A stretch of DNA of 64,000 nucleotides. Source: CAVPTL01 sp963794415 (lineage in GTDB: Bacteria > Actinomycetota > Thermoleophilia > Gaiellales > JAICJC01). The stretch covers positions 930,001 to 994,000 of the forward strand of contig CAWCDI010000001.1 in assembly GCA_963794415.1 (NCBI GenBank), given 5' to 3'. The translations under genes and the position numbers were made by a program. Of the stretch, positions 41,550 to 50,996 are shown one piece after another. The notes below the pieces were generated by a model. The model worked only from the letters and a program-made list of their open reading frames with translations, was not told the DNA's origin and did not search any database. How positions within the stretch are numbered: the first letter of the stretch is position 1; every line of letters begins with the position of its first letter.

Positions 41550-42495
41550 GTGTCCGCCTCCGCCCCTCCCCGAATCGTGTGCGTGCTCTCCGAGAACTGG
41601 ACGATGGTGGGGCCGCGCGACCTGCGGGCGCTGGTGCGGATGGCGCAGGACGCCGAGGACGCCGGCGCCGACGCGGTGATGGTGAGCGAGCACATCGTGC
41701 TCGGCCCGAGCGCCGGCGAGAACGGCGTGATGGGAAATCCGCGGGACTACGCGCTTCCGGGAAACCAGGATCCCGCCACCCCCTGGCCGCACTCGCTCAC
41801 CCTGCTGGCCGGAATGGCGGCGGCCACCTCGTCCATCCGGCTCGCTGCGGCAGCCGTGATCGTCCCGCTGCGCCACCCGCTGGTGATGGCCCGCGAGCTG
41901 GGCACGCTCGACCTGCTCTCCGAGGGCCGGCTGGTGGTGCAGCCCACGGTGAGCTGGCATCGCGACGAGTACGACGCGCTGGGCGTGCCGTTCAACCGCC
42001 GTGGCGCGCTCCTCGACGAGCAGCTGACCATCTGGGATCTGCTCTGGTCGCAGACGCCCGCGTCGTTCGAGGGGCCGCTTCCACAGCTTCGAGGACGTCT
42101 ACTTCGAGCCGAAGGCGTGGCGCCCCGACGGCCCTCGCCTCTGGTTCGGCGGCGAGCACCTCCACCCCGCGCTCCTGCGTCGGCTCGTGGATCACGCCCA
42201 CGGGTTCCATCCGCTCGGCGCACCCCAGCCGGACGAGCTGCAGCGGCTCTCGCAGGCCATGAGCGCAGCGGGCCGTGACATCGCCGACCTCGAGATGATC
42301 GGGGGCATCCGCGGCGCGTTCCCCGACGAGCGAAGCGTCGCCGACCTGGATCAGGCGATGGAGTCGATCCCCGCGCAGATCGACGCCGGGTTCACGGCGA
42401 TCTGCTTCAAGCCGTCGCAGTACAGCGACGATCCCGCCGACGTCGGCCCGCTCTGCCGCCGCGTGGTGGAGCGCGCCGCCGCGCTCACATCTTGA
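41550..42495 (+). CDS. F420-type LLM-class oxidoreductase, frameshifted
   Basis: Luciferase-like monooxygenase fold; the N-terminal half has DAGADAVMVSEH, LAGMAAATSSIRLAAAAVIVPLRHPLVMARELGTLDLLSEGRL and SWHRDEYDALGVPF, typical of TIGR03619-type F420-dependent enzymes. Within GGGG at 42071-42074 one extra G breaks the frame; the +1 frame gives FHSFEDVYFEPKAWRP and continues to the TGA at 42495. The restored protein would be about 314 residues. Starts GTG 41550, 12 nt after the antiporter. Substrate unknown. Confidence 0.8.
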
Positions 42496-44710
42496 CGAGC
42501 GGCGCGTAGCCCAGCATCAGGCGGCGCTCGGAGCGATCCTCGCGGAACCGCACCACCACGATCCCGTCGCGATCGAGGCCGGTGACGATGCCCTCGCCGA
42601 GCGTCTCGTGCCGCACCTCGTCGCCCACCGAAAGCCCCGGAATTGGCTGGTCGGGGCCGCGGTTCTCCCTCGGCACGGTGCGCGAGCCGGAGGACGACGA
42701 CGAGCCGCGTGCGCCACCGCCCCAGCTGGTGCTCGGCCGCGGCCGGGACCACGCGTTCTCGGGCGCCTGGCGGTGCCACTCGATGCGGTTGGACGGAAGC
42801 TCGGTGAGAAACCGCGACGGCAGGTTGTACGAGCGTGCGCCGAAGATGGTGCGCCCCCTCGCGTGCGTCATGGTCAGGCGCTCCCGGGCGCGGGTCATGC
42901 CGACGTAGCAGAGCCGCCGCTCCTCCTCCTCGTTTCGCTCCTCCAGCGAGCGCTGGTGCGGGAAGAGGCCCTCCTCGAGGCCGATCATGAAGACGATCGG
43001 GAACTCGAGCCCCTTCGCGTTGTGGAGCGTCATCAGCGTGACGGCGCTTCGCTCCTCCACCAGCGAGTCCTGATCGGACACGAGCGAGATCTCCTGCAGG
43101 AACGTCGAGAGCCCGCTCTCCTCCTCGCCGCGGTCCTCGAACTCCTGGGCCACGCCCACGAGCTCCTGGAGGTTCTCCATCCGGCCCTGGGCCTCGATGG
43201 TGCGATCGGCCTCGAGCATCTCCATGTAGCCGCTGTCGCTGAGCACCTTCTCCATCAGCGCCGCGACGCCGAGCTCGGTGGATGCGATCTGGAGCTCCTG
43301 GATGAGCCCGCGGAACTCGGCGATGCGGCTGGTGGCGGCGGCGGCGAGCGGGCCGTCCTCCACCTGCTCCATCGCCTCCCAGAGCGTGAGCCCCAGCATC
43401 CGGGCGTGGCCGGAGAGCCGGTCGAGCGACGTGGTGCCGATGCCGCGGCGCGGCTGGTTCACGATGCGCCGCAGCGAGATCTCGTCGGCCGGATTCTCGA
43501 GCATCTGCAGATAGGCGACGATGTCCTTCACCTCGGCGCGCTCGTAGAAGCGCGGGCCGCCGATGACGCGGTAGTCCACCGACTGGCGCACGAGGAGATC
43601 CTCGAGCACGCGTGACTGCGCGTTCATCCGGTAGAAGACCGCGATGTCGGACGCGCTCGAGCCGCTCTCCATGAGGCGGCCGATCTCGGAGGCGACCGTG
43701 CGGGCCTCGGCGTGCTCGTCCTCGGCCTCGACGACCTGCACCGGGTCGCCCGAGCCGAGCTCCGACCAGAGCCGCTTGGGCTGGCGCTCGGTGTTGTTGT
43801 CGATGACGGCGTTGGCCGCGTCGAGGATGGTCTGCGTGGAGCGGTAGTTCTGCTCGAGCGCGATGACCCGGGCGCTGGGGAAGTCGTGCTCGAACTCGGC
43901 GATGTTGCGGATGTCTGCGCCGCGGAACGCGTAGATGGACTGATCCTGGTCGCCGACGACGGCGATGTTGCCGTGCTTGGCGGCGAGGATCGACACGAGC
44001 TTGAACTGGGCGTGGTTGGTGTCCTGATACTCGTCCACCATCACGTAGCGAAACGCGTTCTGCCACTTCTCCCGCGCCTCGGGCACGCCCTCGAGCAGCA
44101 TGACGGTCTTCATGATGAGATCGTCGAAGTCCATGGCGTTTGCCTGGTACATCCGCTCCTCGTAGAGCTTGTAGACGTTGGCGACCGTCTGCTCGAAGAA
44201 CGAGCCGATCTGCTCGCCGTAGGCCTCTGCGGTCAGCAGCCTGTCCTTCGCCTTGGAGATGGCGCCGTGCACGGCCCGCGGGGCGAACCGCTTGGGGTCG
44301 AGCTCGAGCTCCTCGATGCAGTTCTTGACGAGCCGGATCTGGTCGGCGCCGTCGTAGATGGTGAAGGTCGAGCGGTAGCCGAGGCGGGCGGCGTCGGCGC
44401 GGAGCATGCGCCCGCAGGCCGAGTGGAAGGTCATGACCCACATCCGGGCCGCCACGTGCCCGCCGACCAGCTCCTGCACGCGCTCCTTCATCTCGGAGGC
44501 GGCCCGGTTGGTGAAGGTGATGGCGAGGATCTGCGTGGGATCGGCAAGCTGCTGATCGATGAGATGCGCCACCCGGTGGGTGAGCACGCGGGTCTTGCCG
44601 GAGCCGGCGCCGGCGATGATCAGGAGCGGCCCTTCGGTGTGCAGCACCGCCTCGCGCTGCTCGGGATTGAGGTGGTCGAGCGAGAGGCCGGCGGTGTCTG
44701 GGCGGATCAC
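42485..44710 (-). CDS. pcrA: UvrD/PcrA-family ATP-dependent DNA helicase
   Basis: 741 aa SF1A 3'-5' helicase. Motif I AGAGSGKTRVLTHR, Ia ITFTNRAASEMKERV, II VDEYQDTN, III GDQDQSIYAFRGA, IV EQNYRST, V TLHNAKGLEFPIVFMIG, VI CYVGMTRARERL. The C-terminal Tudor-like domain (VGDEVRHETLGEGIVTGLDRDGIVVVRF) contacts RNA polymerase in PcrA. Start GTG 44710 from TACACT 6 nt upstream; longer frames run into the neighbour gene. Roles: replication restart, repair and clearing of protein from DNA. Confidence 0.95.
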   Translation of the reverse strand: MIRPDTAGLSLDHLNPEQREAVLHTEGPLLIIAGAGSGKTRVLTHRVAHLIDQQLADPTQILAITFTNRAASEMKERVQELVGGHVAARMWVMTFHSACGRMLRADAARLGYRSTFTIYDGADQIRLVKNCIEELELDPKRFAPRAVHGAISKAKDRLLTAEAYGEQIGSFFEQTVANVYKLYEERMYQANAMDFDDLIMKTVMLLEGVPEAREKWQNAFRYVMVDEYQDTNHAQFKLVSILAAKHGNIAVVGDQDQSIYAFRGADIRNIAEFEHDFPSARVIALEQNYRSTQTILDAANAVIDNNTERQPKRLWSELGSGDPVQVVEAEDEHAEARTVASEIGRLMESGSSASDIAVFYRMNAQSRVLEDLLVRQSVDYRVIGGPRFYERAEVKDIVAYLQMLENPADEISLRRIVNQPRRGIGTTSLDRLSGHARMLGLTLWEAMEQVEDGPLAAAATSRIAEFRGLIQELQIASTELGVAALMEKVLSDSGYMEMLEADRTIEAQGRMENLQELVGVAQEFEDRGEEESGLSTFLQEISLVSDQDSLVEERSAVTLMTLHNAKGLEFPIVFMIGLEEGLFPHQRSLEERNEEEERRLCYVGMTRARERLTMTHARGRTIFGARSYNLPSRFLTELPSNRIEWHRQAPENAWSRPRPSTSWGGGARGSSSSSGSRTVPRENRGPDQPIPGLSVGDEVRHETLGEGIVTGLDRDGIVVVRFREDRSERRLMLGYAPLVKM

Positions 44711-44716
44711 CCTCGA

Positions 44717-44722
44717 AGTGTA
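44717..44722 (-). promoter_or_regulatory. -10 element of pcrA
   Basis: TACACT on the minus strand, 6 nt before GTG 44710. Confidence 0.5.
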
Positions 44723-44778
44723 ATGGCGCCACCGAACGACGCCCCCGGCATCGGGGCGATCGTCCGGCGGCACCGGGA

Positions 44779-46492
44779 TCAGCGAACGATGACCGTGATC
44801 GTGCGGCTCGAGGTGGTGTGGTTCTGGCCCGTCTTGGGGCCGACCGCGCGGAACTGGAACCGCCCGCGGCGCAGCGGCAGGATGTTCAGCGCCGTGTTCA
44901 GGCGGGGGCTGCCGATGGTCACCCAGCGGCCGTTGCCGAGCCGCACCTCGAGCGTCACCTTGAAGCGCGCGCTGTCTCCGGGAATCCAGGGCCGCAGGCG
45001 CAGGTGACGGCCGAACCGCATCACGTGCGCGCTCGCCGCGAGGCGCAGCTTCTGGATCACCACGATCTGCCACGTGGCGCTCACCGCCGCGTCGCCCACC
45101 ACCGACAGCCTGTACGTGCTGGTATGGCTCGGAGCCACCGGCACCTCGACCATGCCGTTGGTCGCTGCGGCCAGCTCGCGGCCGTCGTCGTAGGCACCGT
45201 TGCCGACACGCGTCTGCAGGAGCACCTTCGCCCCCGAGACGGCAGCAGCGTCGCCGATCAGCTTGAACTCGATGTGCGTGGGCGTGCCCACGGTGATGCT
45301 GTCGGGCCCCGAGGCGGTGATGCTCGTCGGAAACGCGGCCGCCACCACGAACGTCCAGCTGTCCTGCTTCACGTTGCCTGCGCCGTCAACAGCCTTGAAG
45401 TGGACGGTGTGAGTGCCCAGCGAGAGGTCTGCCTCAGGCGTGAGCGACGCGCTCGATCCGCTGATGGTCATCGGGCTTCCGTCGACGTCGGCGGTGAACG
45501 ACGCGAGCCCGCTCGGCCCGGGATCGACCGAGAACGAGATCGGCGCACGGCGGTTGGTGGTGCGGCTCGCCGGCAGCTCGCTGCGGGCCGCCGGAGGGGC
45601 GGTATCGACCTTGACCGAGACCGGCAGGGTGACAGCCTGGCCGGACGCGTCGGTCACCACCACGGACTCCTGCTGGACGCCCTCGCCGAGCGCCGAGGGA
45701 ACCACGCACAGGTCGTGGCTCACGTTCATGAGCCCCGGCTGGAGCGCCGTCTGGGCCGGCACCGCGTAGGAGTCGAGCGTGTGCCCGGATGCGTCCTCCA
45801 GGGCAAGCGAGGCGACACCCGAGCCGGTGTCGGCCGCCGCGACGGTGAGGCACACCTTCGAGGACTGGTTCAGCCACTGGCCGGCGGCGAGCGGGCCCGA
45901 GACGGCCGCGGTGGGATCGGACGGGTCGGTCAGGCTGAGGGAGAGCGACTTCACCTGGAGGTTGTTCTCCCACTTGTTGGCGCCGAAGCTGTGCTTCTGG
46001 GCAGACTTCAGCGCCAGCCCGATCGCGGTGGTGTTCCCGCCCGGGATCGCCCAGGTCGCGCTGCCGTCGCCGGTGGTGGCGTCGAGCGCCGTCTGGCCCT
46101 CGAACGACTGGTTGGCGCCGTGGGTCTTGAGGTAGACGCTCACGCCGGCGGCGTTCGTCCGGAACTGCACCCCCACGGTGCCCTTCGCGATCGAGAGCCC
46201 GGCCGGGGCAACCCACGACCACATCGCGACGGCGCCGCTGATGGCGTCGCCCGTGCCGAAGATGAGCAGCGGCGCCGGCCGCGAGATGTCCTTGTCGGCG
46301 CACACGCCCGGATAGGACGCCGACGAGCAGCCGGTGAAGCCGCCGGGGCTGGTTGAACACCCAGCCGCCGGGGCTCGAGGCCGTGTTGATGGAAGCGGTG
46401 TAGGTGCCTGCAAGCGCCACACCCGGAGCGGCGCAGCCGAGGGCTGCAGCGACGGTGGCGATGGGCACGAGGGAGCGCAGGTAGCGATTCAC
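44779..46492 (-). CDS. Secreted Ig-like domain protein, frameshifted
   Basis: Signal peptide in the first frame (MNRYLRSLVPIATVAAALG..., cleaved near ALAG). At the GGGG on + (46345-46348) one extra base breaks the frame; removing it joins SPGGWVFNQP to GGFTGCSSASYPGVCADKD in the second frame, which continues to the stop at 44779. The body has several beta-sandwich-like modules (VKVDTAPPAARSELPASRTTNRRAPISFSVDPG, ...VDGAGNVKQDSWTFVV) as in bacterial surface proteins. Restored length about 570. GTG 46492 has AAAGGA at good spacing. Ligand unknown. Confidence 0.72.
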
Positions 46493-46627
46493 CCGGTCGG
46501 TCCTTTCGGCAATGGCACGGTGACGTGCCGGGGGTACGGTCGCTCCATGCTGCGGGCAGGCACGCGCAAGAGTCCACACGTCGCGTGGGTCAGGTCAGCG
46601 CCGGATGTGTCACAGCGGCGGTGACGT
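46493..46627. other. Intergenic region, secreted protein leader
   Basis: 135 bp. Contains one perfect hairpin (46514-46519 with 46524-46529, GGCACG/CGTGCC) 22 nt upstream of the secreted-protein start on the minus strand and no ORF. Confidence 0.35.
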
Positions 46628-47509
46628 TCAGGCGAGCACGTCGACCGCAGCGCCGTGCTCGGCCACGGCGAGCGCCCGGGCGGACGCGCCGTCGAGCCCG
46701 TCGAGCGCTGCTGCGACTGCCGCCGCGTGGCCGCGCTCGACCCACACCAGCACCGTCGGCCCAGCGCCGGAGAGCGTCGCCGCGAGCGCCGGGAGCGCCG
46801 CGATCTGCTCGCGCACGGCTCCGAGGAGCGGCACCAGCGGCTGGCGGTAGGGCTCGTGCAGGCGATCGTCCAGCGCGTCGGCGAGCAGCTCGGGCCGGTC
46901 CTGCTCGATGGCCACCGCCAGGAGCGCGGCCCGCGAGGCGTTGTGGGCTGCGTCGTAGAGCGGCACCTGCGGCGGGATGGCCGCGCGGGCCTGCTCGGTC
47001 GAGAGCTCGTACGGCGGGATGACGACGACGAAGTCGGCCGGCGGCCGCCGCAGCTGCACTGCCTGCGGGCCGCGAGCGGTCTTCCACGAGAGCACCATGC
47101 CGCCGCCGAGCGCCGCGGCGATGTTGTCGGGGTGACCCTCCAGCTCGACTGCGGCGGGGAACGGGTCGCTGTCATCGCCCTGCCAGGCACGACCGGCGAG
47201 CACGCCGGCGGCGATGGTGGCCGCGCTCGATCCGAGACCGCGCGCAAACGGCACCGCGTTTCGCATGTGGAACGCGAGGCCGTGGGGATCGGCGCCGGCG
47301 GCCGCGAACGCGCGGATGAAGAGGTTCTCGGCGGCGCCCCGGGGCACGTCCTCGGCTCCCTCGCCCTCGGCCGTGACCCGCACGGCGCTCCCGCCGGTAC
47401 GGCTGATCTCCACCGTATTTCGCAGCTCGAGCGCCACTGCGAGGCAGTCGAAGCCCGGGCCGAGGTTGGCCGACGACGCGGGGGCGTTGACCACCAGCCG
47501 GTCAGGCAA
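46628..47509 (-). CDS. thrB: Homoserine kinase
   Basis: 293 aa GHMP kinase. N-terminal VNAPASSANLGPGFDCLAVAL, ATP-binding PFARGLGSSAATIAAGVLAG, and C-terminal LSGAGPTVLVWVE. Phosphorylates homoserine for threonine synthesis. TTG start at 47509, with GGGAG 7 nt upstream, overlaps the thrC stop by 8 nt. Confidence 0.95.
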   Translation of the reverse strand: MPDRLVVNAPASSANLGPGFDCLAVALELRNTVEISRTGGSAVRVTAEGEGAEDVPRGAAENLFIRAFAAAGADPHGLAFHMRNAVPFARGLGSSAATIAAGVLAGRAWQGDDSDPFPAAVELEGHPDNIAAALGGGMVLSWKTARGPQAVQLRRPPADFVVVIPPYELSTEQARAAIPPQVPLYDAAHNASRAALLAVAIEQDRPELLADALDDRLHEPYRQPLVPLLGAVREQIAALPALAATLSGAGPTVLVWVERGHAAAVAAALDGLDGASARALAVAEHGAAVDVLA

Positions 47510-48545
47510 GCAGCGGCTCCCGCTCGAAGGCGATCTCCTCGAGCTCGTCGATGCGCGGCGGGCAGCGGACGATCTCGGAGCCCTCGGCCCCGGCGATGTC
47601 GGGATCCTTCAGCCCGTGGCCCGTGAGCACGCATACCGCCGTGGATCCGCGCTCGACCAGGCCGTCGCCGACGGCTGCGATGAGCGCGGCGACCGAGGCG
47701 GCCGACGCCGGCTCGCAGAACACGCCCTCGTCACGCGCCAGCATGCGGTAGGCGGCCAGGATGTCGGCGTCGTCGATGGCGCGGATGCCGCCGCGGGAGT
47801 CGTCAACCGCAGCAAGCGCCTGGCCGAGCCGGGCGGGATTGCCGATGCGGATGGCGGTCGCGACCGTCTGCGGCGAGGGCACCGGGGCCCTGATCGCCAG
47901 CGGCGCGGCGCCGGCGGCCTGCCCGGCGAGCATCCGCGGTGCGGCTCCCACCTCGCCGAAGCCCTTCCAGTAGGCGCTGATGTTGCCGCCGTTGCCCACC
48001 GGCAGAGCGACCCAGTCGGGGATGCCGCCCAGCTGCTCGATCACCTCGAAGGCCGCGGTCTTCTGGCCCTCCAGCCGAAACGGGTTGATGGAGTTGAGGA
48101 GCGCGAGCGGATGTCGCTCGACCAGCTCGCGCACCAGATCGAGGGCGTCGTCGAAGCTGCCCTGGATGGCAACCACTCGCGCGCCGCAGATCTGCGCCTG
48201 CGCCAGCTTGCCGCGGGCGATCGCGCCCTCGGGCAGCACGACGATCAGCCTGATCCCCGCGCGCCCGCAGTAGGCCGCCGCCGAGGCCGACGTGTTGCCG
48301 GTGGAGGCGCATACCGCGGCCGTCGCACCGTCCTCGAGCGCCTTGGAGACGGCCATGGTCATCCCCCGGTCCTTGAACGACCCGGTCGGGTTGGCGCCCT
48401 CGTACTTCAGGTAGACCTCGACGCCGAGGAGCGCCGAGATGCGCGGCGCGGCCAGAAGCGGCGTGCTGCCCTCGCCCAGCGTCACCACCGGCGTGATCTC
48501 CGAGACCGGGAGCCGGTCGCGATATCGCTCGATCAGCCCGGTCAT
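47502..48545 (-). CDS. thrC: Threonine synthase
   Basis: 347 aa PLP enzyme converting phosphohomoserine to threonine. PLP lysine K58 in NPTGSFKDRG; glycine-rich phosphate loop PVGNGGNISAYWKGF; class-II-like form without a long N-terminal domain. The weak site AGGACG precedes ATG 48545; the stop of the upstream RCK gene is 4 nt away, so these are one transcript. Confidence 0.95.
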   Translation of the reverse strand: MTGLIERYRDRLPVSEITPVVTLGEGSTPLLAAPRISALLGVEVYLKYEGANPTGSFKDRGMTMAVSKALEDGATAAVCASTGNTSASAAAYCGRAGIRLIVVLPEGAIARGKLAQAQICGARVVAIQGSFDDALDLVRELVERHPLALLNSINPFRLEGQKTAAFEVIEQLGGIPDWVALPVGNGGNISAYWKGFGEVGAAPRMLAGQAAGAAPLAIRAPVPSPQTVATAIRIGNPARLGQALAAVDDSRGGIRAIDDADILAAYRMLARDEGVFCEPASAASVAALIAAVGDGLVERGSTAVCVLTGHGLKDPDIAGAEGSEIVRCPPRIDELEEIAFEREPLLA

Positions 48546-48549
48546 CGTC

Positions 48550-49212
48550 CTATGCCACCGACATGAGCACGGCCTTCAGCTCATCCTCGACGCCCGGCTC
48601 GAGGATGGCCATCACCAGGTCGCCCGGCTGCAGCTCGGTCTCGCCCACGGCGATCTCGGCGCGCCCGTCGCGGCTGACCGAGATCAGGCGCGAGCGGCTG
48701 GGCAGGTTGAGGTCGCGCACGAGCCGGCCCGCGACGGGCGAGCCGGCGTCGATCGCGAACTCGACGATCTCGAGGTTCTCGCGGCGCAGGTCGAGCAGCG
48801 TCACCAGCTCGTGCTGGGGCAGCTCGTGCTCGATGAGCGCCAGGATCGTGACGGTAGCCGACACGGTGAGGTTGATCCCCAGCATGTCGAAGTGCGGCTG
48901 GTTTCGCGGATCGTTCACCCGCGCGATCACCTTCGGCACGTTGTACTTGTCGCGCGCCACCTGGCACACGATGAGGTTGTCCTCGTCGTCGCCGGTGACC
49001 GCCACGACCAGGTCGGCGCGCTCCACGCCGGCGCGCTCGAGGATGTAGAGCTCGGTGGCGTCACCAAGCCGGGCGACGTGCTCGAGCTTCTCCTCGAGCA
49101 GGGCGTAGCGGTGACGGTCGCGCTCGATGAGCGACACCTCGTGGCCCATCTTCATGAGGGCCGCGCTCAGGTTGGTGCCCACCTTGCCGCCGCCGACGAT
49201 CAGGATGTACAT
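48550..49212 (-). CDS. TrkA/KtrA-type potassium channel regulatory protein (RCK_N + RCK_C)
   Basis: 220 aa. Rossmann motif GGGKVGTNLSAAL (8-20) with acidic end of strand two (IERDRHR) for NAD(H) or ATP, then RCK_C (about 140-215, VAGRLVRDLNLPSRSRLISVSRDG). It would gate a TrkH/KtrB membrane subunit, which is not in this window. It lies 22 nt after a second RCK gene and 4 nt before thrC. Confidence 0.9.
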   Translation of the reverse strand: MYILIVGGGKVGTNLSAALMKMGHEVSLIERDRHRYALLEEKLEHVARLGDATELYILERAGVERADLVVAVTGDDEDNLIVCQVARDKYNVPKVIARVNDPRNQPHFDMLGINLTVSATVTILALIEHELPQHELVTLLDLRRENLEIVEFAIDAGSPVAGRLVRDLNLPSRSRLISVSRDGRAEIAVGETELQPGDLVMAILEPGVEDELKAVLMSVA

Positions 49213-49234
49213 GGTTCAGGATCCTTCTGGGAGC

Positions 49235-49654
49235 TCAGGCGGCGTCGCGGCCGGGGGTGGCGCAGATCGCGTCCATTGTCGAGTCGATCGCCGCCGAGGT
49301 CGCGCACACCGTGCGCAGCCCCTGGGACGCGTAGAACGCGGCCCGGGCGGGATCGAGCACGCGGGTGACCACGCACGGGCAGTTGAACCGCCGCTGTGCG
49401 ACCTGGGCGATCACGATGTTGGTGTTGTCGCCGTCGGTGGCGACCACCACGGCGTCGGCATCCTCGATGCCGGCCTCGACCAGCACGTCGAGGTCGAGCC
49501 CGTGGCCGTGCACGAAGGTGCCCGTCCACGACTCCGAGAGGCGCTGTGCCGCTTCCTCGTCCTCGTCCACCACGCTCACGTCATTGCCATCGGCTGCCAT
49601 CTGCGTCGCGATGGACGAGCCGACCCGGCCGCATCCCACAATCAAAAGCTTCAT
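49235..49654 (-). CDS. TrkA_N (RCK_N) domain protein
   Basis: 139 aa, only the N-terminal nucleotide-binding half: GCGRVGSSIATQM (8-20) and DEDEEAA. The C-terminal RCK_C domain is missing, in contrast to its neighbour; the length is typical of half-RCK proteins that assemble with a second subunit. First gene of the unit trkA-trkA-thrC-thrB. TAGGCT ends 6 nt before ATG 49654. Confidence 0.88.
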   Translation of the reverse strand: MKLLIVGCGRVGSSIATQMAADGNDVSVVDEDEEAAQRLSESWTGTFVHGHGLDLDVLVEAGIEDADAVVVATDGDNTNIVIAQVAQRRFNCPCVVTRVLDPARAAFYASQGLRTVCATSAAIDSTMDAICATPGRDAA

Positions 49655-49660
49655 ACCTGG

Positions 49661-49666
49661 AGCCTA
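49661..49666 (-). promoter_or_regulatory. -10 element of the RCK/thrCB unit
   Basis: TAGGCT on the minus strand, 6 nt before ATG 49654. Confidence 0.45.
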
Positions 49667-49709
49667 TCGCGACGCGCAAGGACATGCGCGCCATCGGCCG
49701 CACTTCTTC

Positions 49710-49715
49710 TAATGT
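49710..49715 (+). promoter_or_regulatory. -10 element of hom
   Basis: TAATGT ends 9 nt before ATG 49725. Confidence 0.45.
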
Positions 49716-49724
49716 CCGCAAGTC

Positions 49725-50996
49725 ATGCCTCCAATCACCATAGGCCTGCTCGGCTTCGGCACCGTCGGATCGGCCGTCGACCGGCTGCTGCGCGAGAGCT
49801 CGTCGTCCATCGAGCGCGTGACCGGAAGCCCCGTCGAGGTGGCCGCCGCGCTCGTGCGCGATCCCGGCCGCCACGCAGACGCCCCCGAGGGCCTTCTCAC
49901 CACCGATTTCGCACGGCTTCGCGACGACCCCGCCATCTCGGTGGTGGCCGAGGTGATGGGCGGCGTCGAGCCCACCCGCGGCTACGTCCTCGAGCTGCTG
50001 CGGGCCGGCAAGTCGGTGGTCTCGGCCAACAAGCAGCTGCTCTCGCGACACGGTGAGGAGCTCTTCTCCGAGGCCGAGAAGCAGGGCGTGCAGCTGCGGT
50101 TCGAGGCCAGCGTGTGCGCCGCGATCCCCGTCATCCGCGTGCTGCGCGAGTCGATGATCGTGAGCGACGTGCACCGCATCGACGGCATCGTGAACGGCAC
50201 CACCAACTTCATCCTGAGCCAGATGATCCACGAGGGCGCCGCCTATCCCGATGCGCTCGCGCAGGCCCAGGAGCTGGGCTACGCCGAGGCCGACCCCACC
50301 GAGGACGTCACCGGCGGGGACGCCGCCGCCAAGGTCGCCATCCTCGCGTCGATCGCCTTCCACACCCGCGTGCGGCTCGAGGAGGTGGAGCACGTCGGCA
50401 TCGACGGGCTCGACCTGGCCGACGTGGCCCACGCCTCCGACCTTGGCTACTCGGTGAAGCTCATCGCCTCGGCGCTCCGCGAGGAGGCCGGTGTCTCGGC
50501 CCGCGTGCATCCGTGCCTGCTCGAGAAGACCCACCCGCTCGCGTCGGTCGAGGGCGCCTTCAACGCCGTGATGCTGCGCGGCAAGTCCATCCGCGAGGTG
50601 ATCCTCATCGGCCCCGGCGCCGGCGGCGAGGAGACCGCCACCGCGGTGATCGGCGACCTGCTCTCGGTGATCGGCACGCGCGGCACGGGCTTCCTGCAGC
50701 ACGATGGCTACTACCGCGAGCTCGACAGGCTGCCCGTGGCCGACCTCGAGAGCCCGTTCTACCTGCGGTTCCTGGTGGCCGACGAGCCGGGGGTGCTGGC
50801 CCAGGTGGCTGCTGCGCTGGGCGAGCACGGCGCCTCCGTGGCCCAGGTCGTGCAGTACCCCGCCGAGGGCGGCGTCCACATCGTGATCCTCACCTATAGC
50901 GCCCGCGAGGGCTCGGTGCACGAGGCGGCCCAGATGGTCGCGCGCAAGAGCTTCAGCCGCGCGGCGCCCGTGGTCCTGCCCATCCTCGAGCGCTAA
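49725..50996 (+). CDS. hom: Homoserine dehydrogenase
   Basis: 423 aa. NAD(P) motif GLLGFGTVGSAVDRLL (8-23), homoserine-binding region GIVNGTTNFILSQMIHEGAAY with the conserved catalytic Lys in AAAKVAILA, and C-terminal ACT domain (about 345-420, FYLRFLVADEPGVLAQVAAAL) for threonine feedback. Reduces aspartate semialdehyde to homoserine. Divergent from the RCK/thrCB unit; the 3' end overlaps the permease stop by 3 bp. Confidence 0.96.
   Translation: MPPITIGLLGFGTVGSAVDRLLRESSSSIERVTGSPVEVAAALVRDPGRHADAPEGLLTTDFARLRDDPAISVVAEVMGGVEPTRGYVLELLRAGKSVVSANKQLLSRHGEELFSEAEKQGVQLRFEASVCAAIPVIRVLRESMIVSDVHRIDGIVNGTTNFILSQMIHEGAAYPDALAQAQELGYAEADPTEDVTGGDAAAKVAILASIAFHTRVRLEEVEHVGIDGLDLADVAHASDLGYSVKLIASALREEAGVSARVHPCLLEKTHPLASVEGAFNAVMLRGKSIREVILIGPGAGGEETATAVIGDLLSVIGTRGTGFLQHDGYYRELDRLPVADLESPFYLRFLVADEPGVLAQVAAALGEHGASVAQVVQYPAEGGVHIVILTYSAREGSVHEAAQMVARKSFSRAAPVVLPILER

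Noticed and set aside
35047..46348. Phase variation by slippage in the four frameshifted genes
   Set aside because: The tracts are only 2-4 bases long, too short for normal phase-variable repeats.
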